57,976 bases of DNA from Trichocoleus desertorum ATA4-8-CV12 (GCA_019358975.1 JAHHIL010000031.1:1-57976); one strand, 5' to 3'; positions 16,227-26,334 are shown, counted from the stretch's first letter. Program-made: numbers and translations. Notes: generated by a model from the letters alone, not told the origin.

Positions 16227-19200
16227 CTTTTCTGATTTCTGACTTGAGTTGCCCGATGGCAGGTGGTGATGAATCTGGGCACAGTTGGCGATCGCGAGCA
16301 TTTACTGTGGGGTTAGTGCGTAGATAGTCTCTAACCCAGTCACATCCTTGTTGCCTGAGCCAGTTAAGCTCTAAATTCCACCACACAACTTTTCCATTGC
16401 TAGCGGAGATAATTTGTTGATTATCCGCGCCAAACGTAGCTCCGGAGACACCTGCGTTATATCCCTGAAGCGTCTTTAGCAGGGTGCCATCCAAACTCCA
16501 GAGTTTCACTGTGCTGTCGGCACTTGCAGAAACTAATGTTTGGCCATCGGCACTAAAGTTGATATTGGTGACGGTATTACTGTGACCCCGTAAAATGTTG
16601 AGCAATCTACCATCCACACTCCATAGTTTGACGAGATTGTCACCACTGGCGGATGCTAGCATTTGACCATTGGGGCTAAAGCTAATTGCTAGAACGCTGG
16701 AATTATGACCTTCTAAGGTTTTTAGCAGCAATCCATCGCTCCTCCACAGACGAATCGTACTGTCTTTGCCCGCAGAAGCCAACGTTTGACCATTCGGACT
16801 AAAGCGGACAGCTAAGGCTAAATCTTGATGGCCCCAGAGAATGTGTAGCAGTTGGCCTGATGAATTCCAGAGCCGTACTGTTTGGTCGAAGCTGGCAGAG
16901 GCTAAAGTTTGACTATCGGGGCTGAAGTCAACATCATAAACACCATCGCTATGACCGACGAAGGTGGTCAGTAAAGTACCGTCCTGCCGCCAAAGTTTCA
17001 CCGTACCATCGGCACTCGCAGAAGCCAGGGTTTCACCATCGGGATTAAAGCGGATGCGATAAATCGAGGCTGGATGCCCTCGCCATTGGCGTAGGAGCTG
17101 GCCGTCTTGTTGCCAGAGTTGGATGAGACCATCTCGGTTGGCTGCGGCAATCATGGGTCTCTGGGAACTTGGATGGGAACTTGGATGGGGACTGAGGCTA
17201 GTGATACTACTGCGATCGCCAATGGTTTGTAAGGCTCGGCGCTGAACTTGCCAGAGTTTGACGGTGCGATCGCCGCTTCCAGAAGCAAGTATTTGTCCAT
17301 CTGGACTAAAGCTAACCGCTTCAATCCGAGCGCTATGCCCAGGCAAGGTTTGGATTAGTTTGCCCTTTAAATTCCAGAGTTTGACGGTGCGATCGCCGCC
17401 GACAGAGGCTAACCTTTTACCATCCGGGCTAAAACTGATGGCTGTCGCTGCGCCGTGATGCCCTGGCAAAACCTGAGGGGGCGATCCATGCAGGTTCCAG
17501 AAGCGAATTGTTTGGTCGTTACTTGCGGAAGCCAGCACTTGGCCATTGGGGCTAAAGCGCACCATGTTCACTGCCCCTTTGTGACCTTTAAGAGTTTGTT
17601 GCAGCGTGCCGTTGAGCCGCCATATTTTGATGCTGCCGTCACTATTAGCAGCGGCTAGCGTCTGCCCCTGAGGACTAAAGCTGAGATGCTGGATGCTGAC
17701 ACCTCGATCAGTCCAAGTTTTGAGGGGCGTACCATTGCGGTGCCACAGTTTGATGGTGCCGTCGCTACTGGCTGAGGCGAGGACTTGACCATCGGGGCTA
17801 AAACTGGTGGTGGTTATAGTTGCCGTATGGCCTCGGAGAACTTGGAGAGGTGTGCCATTAGCTTGCCAGAGCCGCACCGTTTGATCGGCACTACTCGATA
17901 CGATCTGTTGTCCATCTGGGCTAAATTGTACCGCTGTGACGCGATCGCGATGACCGGAGATCCGGGTTTGCAAGCTGCCATCCAACCGCCACAGCAAAAT
18001 GGTTTGGTCTGCACTCGCTGAGGCCAGGTTTTGCCCATTGGGACTAAAGCTGAGGCTGGTGACCGAATCTCGATGCTGTTCGAGTCGTTGGCGCTCTTGC
18101 ACCGTATAGAGAGCCTGTAGCAGCGTCGAGGCAACTCGCAGCCGCGTGGTCGGGGTTACTCCTGACTGGTCTTGCAGTTGGTTGCCAGCGCGGAGGGCTT
18201 CCAATAAGGCATCGAACGCTTTGTCAGAGGCTAGTAGGGCTTCTGAGGAAAAGCTTTGAGCACTGAGTTGAGCATTGAGCGTTTGCAGGTCTGCTCGTTG
18301 CCATTGCAAGGCTGCGATCGCTCCCAAAACCAATGACCCTAATAATCCCAAACTGAGACCAAAAATTACTCGGCGGCGGCTCCGGTGACGCTCCACCTGT
18401 TCTTGGTGTTGGTAAGCTAAACTGCGCTCAATAAAGGCTTGCTCTTCTGGACTCAAATCCGCTCCCTGCTCTTGTAGCCAGAGTTGTGCTTCTAGCAAAG
18501 GAGCGCCTCGCAGTAAGGCTCCATCATCGCGATCGCTGACTTGCCATTGCCGAATTAGCGATCGCAGTCGCTCTTGCCACAGCCGAAACGTCCGCACCTC
18601 TTCCATCCACTGCCGCAACCGTTGCCACTCACGAATCAACGCCTCATGCACCACTTCTGCGGTTTCTACACCATCGGCGCTGCGATTCGTCACCACCAAT
18701 CGAGCATCAGCCAAGCGCCTGACCAGGGGCCAGTTAGTTTCGCCAATCTCACTGCGGGTGGCTAAGCGGCGAATATCGGCGCTGCCTTCTCCAGGGCGTA
18801 CTAACTGCGTCAACAAGCGTTGCACCTGCTTTTGCTCAACCGCAGCCAGCTTTGCATAAACCTGCTCAGCATAAACAGTTAGTGCTTGATTGACTCCGCC
18901 GATCGCATCATAGGCAGCGTGAGTTAACTCGCCTTGTTGCTGTCGCTCCCAGAGTAGAGTCAGTGCAAACTCTAGGAGGGGCAGGTTTCCCGGAGCTTGA
19001 CTAATGCTCTCCAAAATCCGCACAGTCAGGCCATCGGCAATTTTGACTTGTATCAAGGCAGCGGGTTTGGCGATCGCGGCTTCCAAATCGGCGGTACTCA
19101 TGGGGCCAATTAGCTCTGGGCTAAACTGACTCAAGGCATTGGCAAAAGGGCGGTAAGCTAAAGCGGATTCCAAAAAGTCTGCACGCAGGGTCAAAACCAG

Positions 19201-20853
19201 TGTGCAGGAAATTCCGGAAGGCAGCAGGGCCAAGAGCTGATCGAGAAATTGCTGGCGTTCAGCGCTCAGTTGGCAAAGGGTATAGAGTTCCTCAAATTGA
19301 TCTATCAACAGCAGGCATCGGGGCGCGGTTGGGTTTCTGTAAAGGATTTGCTCCACAACATTGGGCAGAGTCAGCGTTCCTTGTTGCAGGGCAGCAGCGA
19401 GTTGATTGGCCGCAATTAATTGTTCTGTCTCGCTACGGTCTGGCTCTAGCAGGGCTACCAACTGCTCCGCCAAGCGGAGGAAAGGCCGTTGGCTGGGGCG
19501 TAAGCTACAAATCAGCCAATCTCCCTCCACTCGTAGACGGGGAATTAGCCCTGCTGCCACCAGCGAAGATTTACCACTACCAGAAGGCCCAACGATCGCG
19601 ATCAGTGGTTGAGTGACGGCAATGTGCAGCAACTTATTGGTAAAGGCTTCTCGCCCAAAGAAAAACGATGCGTCTGACTCTTGAAAGGCTGCCAAACCAC
19701 GATAAGGACAAGGTGGGATGAAAGTTAGGGAAACAGACTCAGAAATTTGCGTGAATTCCTGAGTCCTTGATTGCCATGACATCGGTAGCTCAGCAGGATT
19801 TTGGCAAATAACCGGGAGCCAACTAGCACAGGGAAACTCATCTTCTAATCCCTGCAACTGTTCTCTAGCTTGTCGCACAGCTAGATAGAGCGGCTCTCCC
19901 TGAGTGAAGGCCGCGAGAAAGGCTTTCAAGAACTCCTGAGCCACCAAATCGGGCACAGGCTCTCGCATCACGATCATCTGGGGGATATGCAAAGCCTGTA
20001 GATCGTGGGCTAACCCCAATCCATCACAAGAGTTGAAGATGGCTAATTGCAATCCCTGCGCGATCGCCTGCTGGAGGGCATGTTTCAGGTTGCCTAACCC
20101 CAAACGTTGATTAGGATTGATTGCGATTTGACCTGTGGCTCCATCCGCTTGACTGGCGCTATGTCCCGCAAAAAAGAGGATATCCCAGCCTTGGGCATCC
20201 CAAAGTTGTTGATTCAGTTCCCGGCGGTGGGGTTCTACCAAAAAGACCACTTCAGCATTGGGGGCGAGTTGGGTCAGGAGTTGGCGATCGGCTTCTGTGT
20301 CGATCCCTGTCCGATTGCCCAAAATTGCGAGAATTCGGATCTTGTCTCTGGCGATCGCAGGACGCTCTAATCGTTCATATCCAGGCGCACTGAGAGCTAG
20401 CTCGGCGTTCGGGTAGCGCTCAAAAAAGTCCCAGCGATGCCAAGGTAAGCGGCGCAGACGCAGATCTTCAACTTGCAAAATCAGCCGAATCAGATCGGCA
20501 GGTGACAGTTTCTCTAGCAGCTTTTCGCGGACGGGACGAAACGAGTCAGCACTGAGCCAATGATTGAGATTGGCGCTTAAAGCCTCAGCCGCATCCTGAC
20601 AGATCGTGGTGAAGGAAACTCGATTTACTTGCCCTGCTGGCGCTTCAATCCGTAAGTTGAATTGCCAACCTAGAGCTAAATAAGCTGTCTGCCAGTGCTG
20701 GTAGTCCTCCAAAATGGTGAGGTTGGGTGGGAGAAACCCAGTAATTTCTGTACTGGGGCGATCGCCTTCCGCACCAATCTGCAACGTTACCGGAAAGCCC
20801 CGTTCAAAATCGCCCGGACCCAGTTTGAAGACAACTAGCTTCCCCATCCTCAT
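16198..20853 (-). CDS. CHAT protease-STAND NTPase-WD40 protein
   Basis: This 1551-aa protein joins three modules. Residues about 1-160 are an N-terminal domain. Residues about 170-355 are a CHAT (caspase-like) protease domain with His231 in LFFAGHSAS and Cys276 in IFNSCDG, an apparently intact dyad. Residues about 385-760 are a STAND-type NTPase with Walker A GPSGSGKSS (422-430) and Walker B LLLIDQFEE (514-522). A membrane helix lies at about 828-850, and 14 WD40 repeats (about 924-1490) make two seven-bladed propellers. In STAND proteins a ligand sensed by the repeats triggers NTP-dependent oligomerisation, which should switch on the protease. The ATG follows the upstream DUF1822 stop with no gap (TGA-ATG), so the genes are co-translated. 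Repeat 8 is extended and lacks the usual first strand. Confidence 0.93.
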   Translation of the reverse strand: MRMGKLVVFKLGPGDFERGFPVTLQIGAEGDRPSTEITGFLPPNLTILEDYQHWQTAYLALGWQFNLRIEAPAGQVNRVSFTTICQDAAEALSANLNHWLSADSFRPVREKLLEKLSPADLIRLILQVEDLRLRRLPWHRWDFFERYPNAELALSAPGYERLERPAIARDKIRILAILGNRTGIDTEADRQLLTQLAPNAEVVFLVEPHRRELNQQLWDAQGWDILFFAGHSASQADGATGQIAINPNQRLGLGNLKHALQQAIAQGLQLAIFNSCDGLGLAHDLQALHIPQMIVMREPVPDLVAQEFLKAFLAAFTQGEPLYLAVRQAREQLQGLEDEFPCASWLPVICQNPAELPMSWQSRTQEFTQISESVSLTFIPPCPYRGLAAFQESDASFFFGREAFTNKLLHIAVTQPLIAIVGPSGSGKSSLVAAGLIPRLRVEGDWLICSLRPSQRPFLRLAEQLVALLEPDRSETEQLIAANQLAAALQQGTLTLPNVVEQILYRNPTAPRCLLLIDQFEELYTLCQLSAERQQFLDQLLALLPSGISCTLVLTLRADFLESALAYRPFANALSQFSPELIGPMSTADLEAAIAKPAALIQVKIADGLTVRILESISQAPGNLPLLEFALTLLWERQQQGELTHAAYDAIGGVNQALTVYAEQVYAKLAAVEQKQVQRLLTQLVRPGEGSADIRRLATRSEIGETNWPLVRRLADARLVVTNRSADGVETAEVVHEALIREWQRLRQWMEEVRTFRLWQERLRSLIRQWQVSDRDDGALLRGAPLLEAQLWLQEQGADLSPEEQAFIERSLAYQHQEQVERHRSRRRVIFGLSLGLLGSLVLGAIAALQWQRADLQTLNAQLSAQSFSSEALLASDKAFDALLEALRAGNQLQDQSGVTPTTRLRVASTLLQALYTVQERQRLEQHRDSVTSLSFSPNGQNLASASADQTILLWRLDGSLQTRISGHRDRVTAVQFSPDGQQIVSSSADQTVRLWQANGTPLQVLRGHTATITTTSFSPDGQVLASASSDGTIKLWHRNGTPLKTWTDRGVSIQHLSFSPQGQTLAAANSDGSIKIWRLNGTLQQTLKGHKGAVNMVRFSPNGQVLASASNDQTIRFWNLHGSPPQVLPGHHGAATAISFSPDGKRLASVGGDRTVKLWNLKGKLIQTLPGHSARIEAVSFSPDGQILASGSGDRTVKLWQVQRRALQTIGDRSSITSLSPHPSSHPSSQRPMIAAANRDGLIQLWQQDGQLLRQWRGHPASIYRIRFNPDGETLASASADGTVKLWRQDGTLLTTFVGHSDGVYDVDFSPDSQTLASASFDQTVRLWNSSGQLLHILWGHQDLALAVRFSPNGQTLASAGKDSTIRLWRSDGLLLKTLEGHNSSVLAISFSPNGQMLASASGDNLVKLWSVDGRLLNILRGHSNTVTNINFSADGQTLVSASADSTVKLWSLDGTLLKTLQGYNAGVSGATFGADNQQIISASNGKVVWWNLELNWLRQQGCDWVRDYLRTNPTVNARDRQLCPDSSPPAIGQLKSEIRKAIFWRRSDQ

Positions 20854-21873
20854 TCAAATCACGAACTTTTCGGTGACGCTGACCTCTCCTAGGACTAATC
20901 TGACATGGAATTGTTCGCCTGTCTTGCCTCTGAGTAGTAGCTGGATGAAGTTATCGGTTTGATGACTGTGAACTGCTAGGGGAGTGCCACTAGCATCTAA
21001 AACGGGCTGATTTGTTGCATCCAACACAATAAGTTGCAGATTTGGGGGGAGGAAACGCTGCTCGCGAGTCGGATGAACTTGCAGGAGCACTTCATGTTTG
21101 CTGTCAGACATGTCTGGTAGAGGGGTAACTCCCACGACTAAGGCGGCAACATAAGCAGTGGGTTGTCCCCCTAACTCAATTAACTTCCCTCGTCGGACAC
21201 CCTTGGGTGGCTCTAGGCTAGTTTCAGCAGAGAGAATCGCAGGTGTAAAGCGATCGCCCCTAAAGTTGAAGACTGGGCGCAGATCATCACCAAACAAAAC
21301 TTCCAAAGTTTGCCAACCCGCCTCACAGGTGTTCTGTAGCCATTGACCTAAATTCACGGGTGTTGGGGTAGAAATTGCTTGGGTGCTGGGGAGTTGATGT
21401 AGGTGGGCTGCTAAGTTGGCGAGAGGCTGGAGATCGGTGAGCGACAGTTGGGTAGGAGGAGAAGGTGAGGGCGCGATCGCGGGGATAAAACCAACCAACT
21501 GCACAGCATCTAGTTGTGGCTGAAATTGCACCCCGACATAGCCAACGCGCTGGTCTAAAGTTTCTGGGGGTAAGTGGCAAACTGCGGCTTCCGGCAAGAT
21601 GGGGCGGCACTCTAGTTTCCCTACGTTAGGAATGACTAGATCAGCGACATCTAACACTGCTTGCAAATGGAGCTGCCAGCTATCTCCTTGGCTGAGATCT
21701 GTGGCAATGCGAATCCAGCGGAGATAGGTGTGAACGGCATAGACCGCCAAGGTATTGAGATAAACGCGCTTACCGTGATGCGGATTGATTTGCTCAGCGG
21801 CAAATTTCTCAGCCCAAGCATGGGCATCACGGCTGAGGGGAACAGTGAGGAGTGGAGTGTGAGTGCTGGTCAT
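20854..21873 (-). CDS. DUF1822 family protein
   Basis: The 339-aa protein matches DUF1822 along its length: an N-terminal SRDAHAWAEKFAAEQ helix, LNTLAVYAVHTYLRW (about 40-55), VGYVGVQFQPQLDAVQLVGF, the NLGQWLQNTCEAGWQTLEVLF segment and a beta-rich C-terminal half with EVLLQVHPTREQRFLPPNLQL. The family is nearly confined to cyanobacteria and has no assigned activity. Its ATG overlaps the stop of the sigma-like gene by four bases, and its TGA touches the ATG of the CHAT gene. This fixed place between a sigma factor and a protease suggests it could be a sigma-binding or protease-substrate protein (inference). Confidence 0.88.
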   Translation of the reverse strand: MTSTHTPLLTVPLSRDAHAWAEKFAAEQINPHHGKRVYLNTLAVYAVHTYLRWIRIATDLSQGDSWQLHLQAVLDVADLVIPNVGKLECRPILPEAAVCHLPPETLDQRVGYVGVQFQPQLDAVQLVGFIPAIAPSPSPPTQLSLTDLQPLANLAAHLHQLPSTQAISTPTPVNLGQWLQNTCEAGWQTLEVLFGDDLRPVFNFRGDRFTPAILSAETSLEPPKGVRRGKLIELGGQPTAYVAALVVGVTPLPDMSDSKHEVLLQVHPTREQRFLPPNLQLIVLDATNQPVLDASGTPLAVHSHQTDNFIQLLLRGKTGEQFHVRLVLGEVSVTEKFVI

Positions 21874-22550
21874 ACCGATCTATCGGGTTGATAGCCGAAA
21901 TTTTGGGCGATTTCTTGTAACAACGGTAAAACTTTATGTTTCCAATGCCAGTAAAGCGCTTGGTAAGGCACTTCTAGCTCACGGGCGATCGCCGTCAACT
22001 TATCCGGTGGCGACTTCAGCAACAGGCGTTGGGTTAGCACTTGAGCATGGGCTTGCGGATAAGCACCCGGATGGCATTGCCGCAATCTAGCTTCACGGTC
22101 TTGCTCGACATATTGCTGCAACTGTTGCCCCACCCGCATCGCTCGGCGCTGTTGCTGTTGTTGTTCAATCTCGGCGTCTAGTTCCCATATGGTGCAAGCA
22201 CCCGCAGCGGGGAGGTCTATCGCTAAAGGTAACGGAGCGGGCTGAGTGGGAGTGTGGAGTTCTTGAACTCGGTATTTTAAGCGGAGTTTTTTATTGATCC
22301 AGGCCACCAAACTCGTTTCAAAAGATAAATTTGGCTGGGGCTGAAACTCACTACAGAGGCGATCGCCCAACTCGATCAGCGTTTCGTTCAGGACATCGGC
22401 GTAGTTGGGATGACTAGAGCGAGCCAAACCGGGCAGAGCGAGTACCTGAGTCAACAGCAGCGTCATGGCCTGTTGCCATTGCCAGCTTTGGGGAGTCGCT
22501 TGGCAGACTGCCGCAACCAGTTGCCTCAGTTGTTCATCCCGTTCACTCAT
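21870..22550 (-). CDS. Sigma-70/ECF-like factor heading the DUF1822-CHAT operon
   Basis: The 226-aa product has a region-2-like N-terminal half (NYADVLNETLIELGDRL, then FETSLVAWINKKLRLKYRVQ at about 74-95) and a C-terminal helix-turn-helix resembling region 4 (DKLTAIARELEVPYQALYWHW, about 184-204). A glutamine-rich linker lies between. This layout is that of ECF-like sigma factors found in cyanobacteria next to DUF1822 genes. The ATG at 22550 is the first in frame. It starts a three-gene operon with an ATGA overlap into DUF1822 and is divergent from the membrane protein gene at 22735, with 184 bp between them. Confidence 0.8.
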   Translation of the reverse strand: MSERDEQLRQLVAAVCQATPQSWQWQQAMTLLLTQVLALPGLARSSHPNYADVLNETLIELGDRLCSEFQPQPNLSFETSLVAWINKKLRLKYRVQELHTPTQPAPLPLAIDLPAAGACTIWELDAEIEQQQQQRRAMRVGQQLQQYVEQDREARLRQCHPGAYPQAHAQVLTQRLLLKSPPDKLTAIARELEVPYQALYWHWKHKVLPLLQEIAQNFGYQPDRSV

Positions 22551-22734
22551 GGCTGCGCGACAACCGCATACACCAACTTATCCCACTACCTCATGGCTTC
22601 TTATAAACCATTTCGCTTCATTCGCCAACATATAAAGTTTTAGTGAAGTCTGGACTAAACTCCCAAAATTTACCTGCGATCGCCTGAGAGAAGGGTGAAT
22701 CGCTGGTCTAAACCAAACAGCAGAGGGAGAGAGT

Positions 22735-23454
22735 ATGGGTCACGTTGGGGGTCATCAGGTTGGGGGACATGTTGGAGGCTACTTTGGCATCCTAATGCAG
22801 CTCTTACGCGATCGCCCAGGATTTATGGAGGAAATTAATCGAGGAATTAAACTAGAACGAAAAATTATTGCGTTGCTAGTTAGCAGCTCGATTCTATTTA
22901 CAGTTTATGGAGCCGTGATTGGTTCCTTTACAGGTGGATTACAAATTTTGGCTTCTGCTGTGAAGTTGCCAGCGTTGTACTTGATTACTTTAGTAATTTG
23001 CCTGCCCACGTTGTATTTCTTCAATATCCTGTTTGGTTCTAATCGTAGCTTCGCTCAACATTTTGCTTTGTTATTGGCGTCTGTTTCACTGATCAGCTTG
23101 CTACTGTGTAGTTTTGCACCCATTACTCTCTTTTTCCGGCTATCGGTTCTGGACTACCAGTTCTTTAAACTCCTCAATGTAGTAATTTTCGCGATCACTG
23201 GCTTGATTGGGGTGAATGCTTTCTATCAATCCATGAAACAACCTCCAGAGCTGGAGAGTCAGGCAGATGATAAAACCCGACAAAAAATCTTGCAACTTTG
23301 GCTGGTGCTCTATGGCTTTGTCGGTAGCCAAATGGGATGGATCTTACGACCCTTCTTCGGCGCACCCAACAAGAATTTTGAACTGTTTCGGAATTTGGAA
23401 GGCAACATTTACTCCCATGTTCTAGACACCATGAAACACGTTTTCGGATTCTGA
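22735..23454 (+). CDS. Five-span membrane protein of unknown function
   Basis: The 239-aa protein has a His/Gly-rich N-terminus (GHVGGHQVGGHVGG) that could bind metal, a short charged helix (MEEINRGIKLERK) and about five membrane helices (roughly 44-66, 73-97, 103-128, 138-162 and 187-206). Related proteins in cyanobacteria and other bacteria are sometimes labelled actin-binding WH2-domain proteins, a name I would not trust for a membrane protein. GGGAGAGAGT precedes the ATG. The next gene starts 72 bp downstream on the same strand and also encodes a multi-span protein, so an operon is likely. Confidence 0.75.
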   Translation: MGHVGGHQVGGHVGGYFGILMQLLRDRPGFMEEINRGIKLERKIIALLVSSSILFTVYGAVIGSFTGGLQILASAVKLPALYLITLVICLPTLYFFNILFGSNRSFAQHFALLLASVSLISLLLCSFAPITLFFRLSVLDYQFFKLLNVVIFAITGLIGVNAFYQSMKQPPELESQADDKTRQKILQLWLVLYGFVGSQMGWILRPFFGAPNKNFELFRNLEGNIYSHVLDTMKHVFGF

Positions 23455-23526
23455 GGCTGCCATGTTGATCTCATCTTTAAAGCATCACTCATAAACTCGT
23501 CAAACTTACTGCCTAGGAGTGCGAGC

Positions 23527-26334
23527 ATGAAAAGTTTTCTACATGCTATATTCCATACCGTCTTTTGGGTCTGGAACATTGCTTTTTTGGTTATTGTTTG
23601 TGCTGGCTTATGGCCTACGATCGCCCCTGAACTGCCTAAGGAGCTGTCCAGAGACCCTTTAGTTCCAGAAGTATTGTTGACTCTGGCTAGTTTAATCGCC
23701 GTTTCTACAATTTGTACGGTTGTAGGTCTCCGGAAATTCCGTGCTCAACCACCACAGTTAATGCGCCTGTTTTTTGGCGTGGAAGTACCGCTCCTACTAC
23801 TTTGTCTGCTGCGGCTATTTATCTGGCAACGGCTGAATCCTGCTAGCACCTTAATTCTTGGGACTGCAATTGTTGGTGTTATCGCTTTTTACCTAGAACT
23901 GCTTTATGGATATGCCAGACAGAATCGAGCGATCGCCAGCATACAAGTAGTTGCTCATGCTTTTTTGATTGGCTTAAGCGTCTACGCTGGACTTGTCATA
24001 TTGTCTTACAGCGTCCCTGCAACTCCTGCACTTGTCCTTTGGTTTTTCACCTTTGAATGGGTAAAACCTCTAATAAATTCCTCGAATTGGGAATATTGGT
24101 GGGCACGAGCAGGTGCCATTCTCCTGGGGTTTAGCGCCTTTTTGTTTCTCCTCTTTCCCTTTGAGCTGGGCAGTTCCTATATCCGCTCTGGGCATCGCGT
24201 TCTCAAAGCTTTTGCGGAACAATACGGTCAAAAACAGGCACTACAAATCGCGATCGCAAGTTTAACCGCTTGGATAGTGATATTTGTCTCCTGTCAGCAA
24301 CAGCCACAAATCCAAGCCTTTAAATTACTGGCAACACCCCCTGAAACCGATCGCGATCGCCAAGACCTTGTTGCCAAGTCAAATGTCATTCGGGCAGGTT
24401 TGCTCAATGCTTATTTGGCAGACTACCGTTATCTCGGTTATTCAGAGAACAGTTACTACATTACTGAATCATTTCTACCAGGACCTATCGCTGAGTTTTG
24501 GCGAGAGGCTAACAATCGTCTCTTCTCACCATTTTTGTATCAAGGCTCTTACAACGATCGCGAGAGAGCTGAGAAACTCTATGCTCAATTCTTTGATACG
24601 CCGATTGAGAAAGCAGAGGCCAAGACGATTCGACCCATCCTCAGAATTGCCGAGGCTCCTTGGCGGCGATCGCCAGAAGCCAGCTTGTTAGCGATTGATC
24701 AAGAGAATGTTTGGCTGCGATCGCAACAGCTAAAAGTCACCGAGAAGGGGGATTGGGCTGATGTTGAGCTATATGAGGTTTACCAAAATGAAACACCGCA
24801 ACAGCAGGAGATTCGCTATGCCTTTACATTGCCAGAAACCGCTGTATTGACTGGGGTTTGGCTGGGAGATACTGCTAACCTCAACCAGCGCTTTGTGTTT
24901 CAGGTCTCCCCACGCGGAGCTGCTGAGCAGGTTTACACCGAACAAGTGAGACGCAGCGTTGACCCAGCCTTGTTAGAACAGGTAGGACCGCAGCAATACC
25001 GCTTACGAGCCTTTCCCATTCCTCCTAAAACATTACCTGGAGAAGCAGTACCCCGCGATCGCCCCACTGAGATGCACCTGTGGCTGACCTACAAAGTAAT
25101 GCGGCACCCTCAAGGCTGGGCACTACCCCAACTCACTGAGAAACGCAATGTCTTTTGGAACCGCAAAACCCAGCGTCTCTACAATGGGCAGTCACCTCTG
25201 TTAAATCAAACGGATTGGCTACCAGCTTTTCTGCCAGCAAGCAGTCAAACTCCACCCAGTTTGCATCAAGTGGAGTTGGGAGATTATCAGATTTCTGTTA
25301 AACCAATCACTCTCAAAGACTACACATCTCTGCAAAATAAACGGTTTGCTGTTGTAGTAGATAGCTCCTACAGTATGTCAGCCCATGCCAAAGAACTGAG
25401 TCAGGCAATCCAGTGGCTAAAACAACATGGATTCGCTGACAATAGCCTCGCCAATAATGATGCAGATCTCTATATCACTGGAGCTGCCAATGCTAAACCC
25501 CAACGCATTGATGATATTCGTCAGTTCAATCCAGCCAAAATGACCTTCTACGGCACCTTGCAACCAACCCAGATGTTGCGACAATACGCCCGCTTACAAG
25601 GTGACACTGCTTATGATGGTGTCTTGTTGTTAACGGATGGTGGTAGCTACGAACTAGGCAAAAATCAGCAAAAGGCGATCGCGACTCTCTCTGCTCCTTT
25701 ATGGATGGTTCATTTGGGAGAACTGCCGATCGCGTATGATGACACCATCCTAAAAATTATCCAGGCCAATGGTGGTGGTAAGGCTTCTGATATTCCCGCA
25801 GCCTTACAACGCCAAGCAACTCAAGCGGCTTTAGGGCCAGAAGTTGTCACAGTGGCAGATGGCTATGCCTGGTTTGTTGAGCAACCCGTTGCATCCCCAG
25901 TTGCACCTCCAACTGCATCTCCAGACACTTCTCCTTCAGAAAGTGATCAGGCTAAGCCTTCGAGTAATCAACCTCCACGTTTTACTCCTAAAAATTCAGA
26001 TGCCTTCGCTCCTCTAGCCGCACGACAGCTCATTTTGGCTTTAAGCAAAGATATGGTAAACCCCCAACTTGCTCAGCTAGACACAGTTCATGCGATCGCG
26101 AAACAACTGAAAATCGTTAGCCCTTATTCCTCCATGATCGTACTGGTCAATGATCAACAGAGAGAAGCCCTGCGCCAAGCTGAGCTAGATAAAAACCGCT
26201 TCGATCGCGTGGGTGACAATAACAGCCCAGAGGATATGGCAAGTACCCCAGAGCCAGGAGTGGTGATTGGCATAGCCGCGATCGCCCTACTGCTGATCAG
26301 TCGCCGTCAACGTCGTCGGTTGGCAATGCGATAG
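23527..26334 (+). CDS. Integral membrane VIT/VWA protein with PEP-CTERM tail (TIGR02921-like)
   Basis: The 935-aa protein starts with about six or seven membrane helices (1-260). A VIT-like beta domain follows (about 385-500), then a von Willebrand A domain whose MIDAS motif DSSYS begins at Asp612, a Pro/Ser-rich linker (about 790-830) and a C-terminal PEP-CTERM-like tail: PEP at 908-910, a hydrophobic helix and an RRQRRR basic end. This combination is that of the TIGR02921 PEP-CTERM integral membrane family. PEP-CTERM tails are processed by exosortase, usually in strains making extracellular matrix; no exosortase is in the window. The VIT/VWA part should face the periplasm. Function is unknown. 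Confidence 0.85.
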   Translation: MKSFLHAIFHTVFWVWNIAFLVIVCAGLWPTIAPELPKELSRDPLVPEVLLTLASLIAVSTICTVVGLRKFRAQPPQLMRLFFGVEVPLLLLCLLRLFIWQRLNPASTLILGTAIVGVIAFYLELLYGYARQNRAIASIQVVAHAFLIGLSVYAGLVILSYSVPATPALVLWFFTFEWVKPLINSSNWEYWWARAGAILLGFSAFLFLLFPFELGSSYIRSGHRVLKAFAEQYGQKQALQIAIASLTAWIVIFVSCQQQPQIQAFKLLATPPETDRDRQDLVAKSNVIRAGLLNAYLADYRYLGYSENSYYITESFLPGPIAEFWREANNRLFSPFLYQGSYNDRERAEKLYAQFFDTPIEKAEAKTIRPILRIAEAPWRRSPEASLLAIDQENVWLRSQQLKVTEKGDWADVELYEVYQNETPQQQEIRYAFTLPETAVLTGVWLGDTANLNQRFVFQVSPRGAAEQVYTEQVRRSVDPALLEQVGPQQYRLRAFPIPPKTLPGEAVPRDRPTEMHLWLTYKVMRHPQGWALPQLTEKRNVFWNRKTQRLYNGQSPLLNQTDWLPAFLPASSQTPPSLHQVELGDYQISVKPITLKDYTSLQNKRFAVVVDSSYSMSAHAKELSQAIQWLKQHGFADNSLANNDADLYITGAANAKPQRIDDIRQFNPAKMTFYGTLQPTQMLRQYARLQGDTAYDGVLLLTDGGSYELGKNQQKAIATLSAPLWMVHLGELPIAYDDTILKIIQANGGGKASDIPAALQRQATQAALGPEVVTVADGYAWFVEQPVASPVAPPTASPDTSPSESDQAKPSSNQPPRFTPKNSDAFAPLAARQLILALSKDMVNPQLAQLDTVHAIAKQLKIVSPYSSMIVLVNDQQREALRQAELDKNRFDRVGDNNSPEDMASTPEPGVVIGIAAIALLLISRRQRRRLAMR

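Noticed and set aside
16198-22550. A type III-E CRISPR (Craspase) locus
   Set aside because: CHAT and sigma-like genes are present, but there is no Cas7-11, no Csx30/31-like gene and no repeat array in the window.
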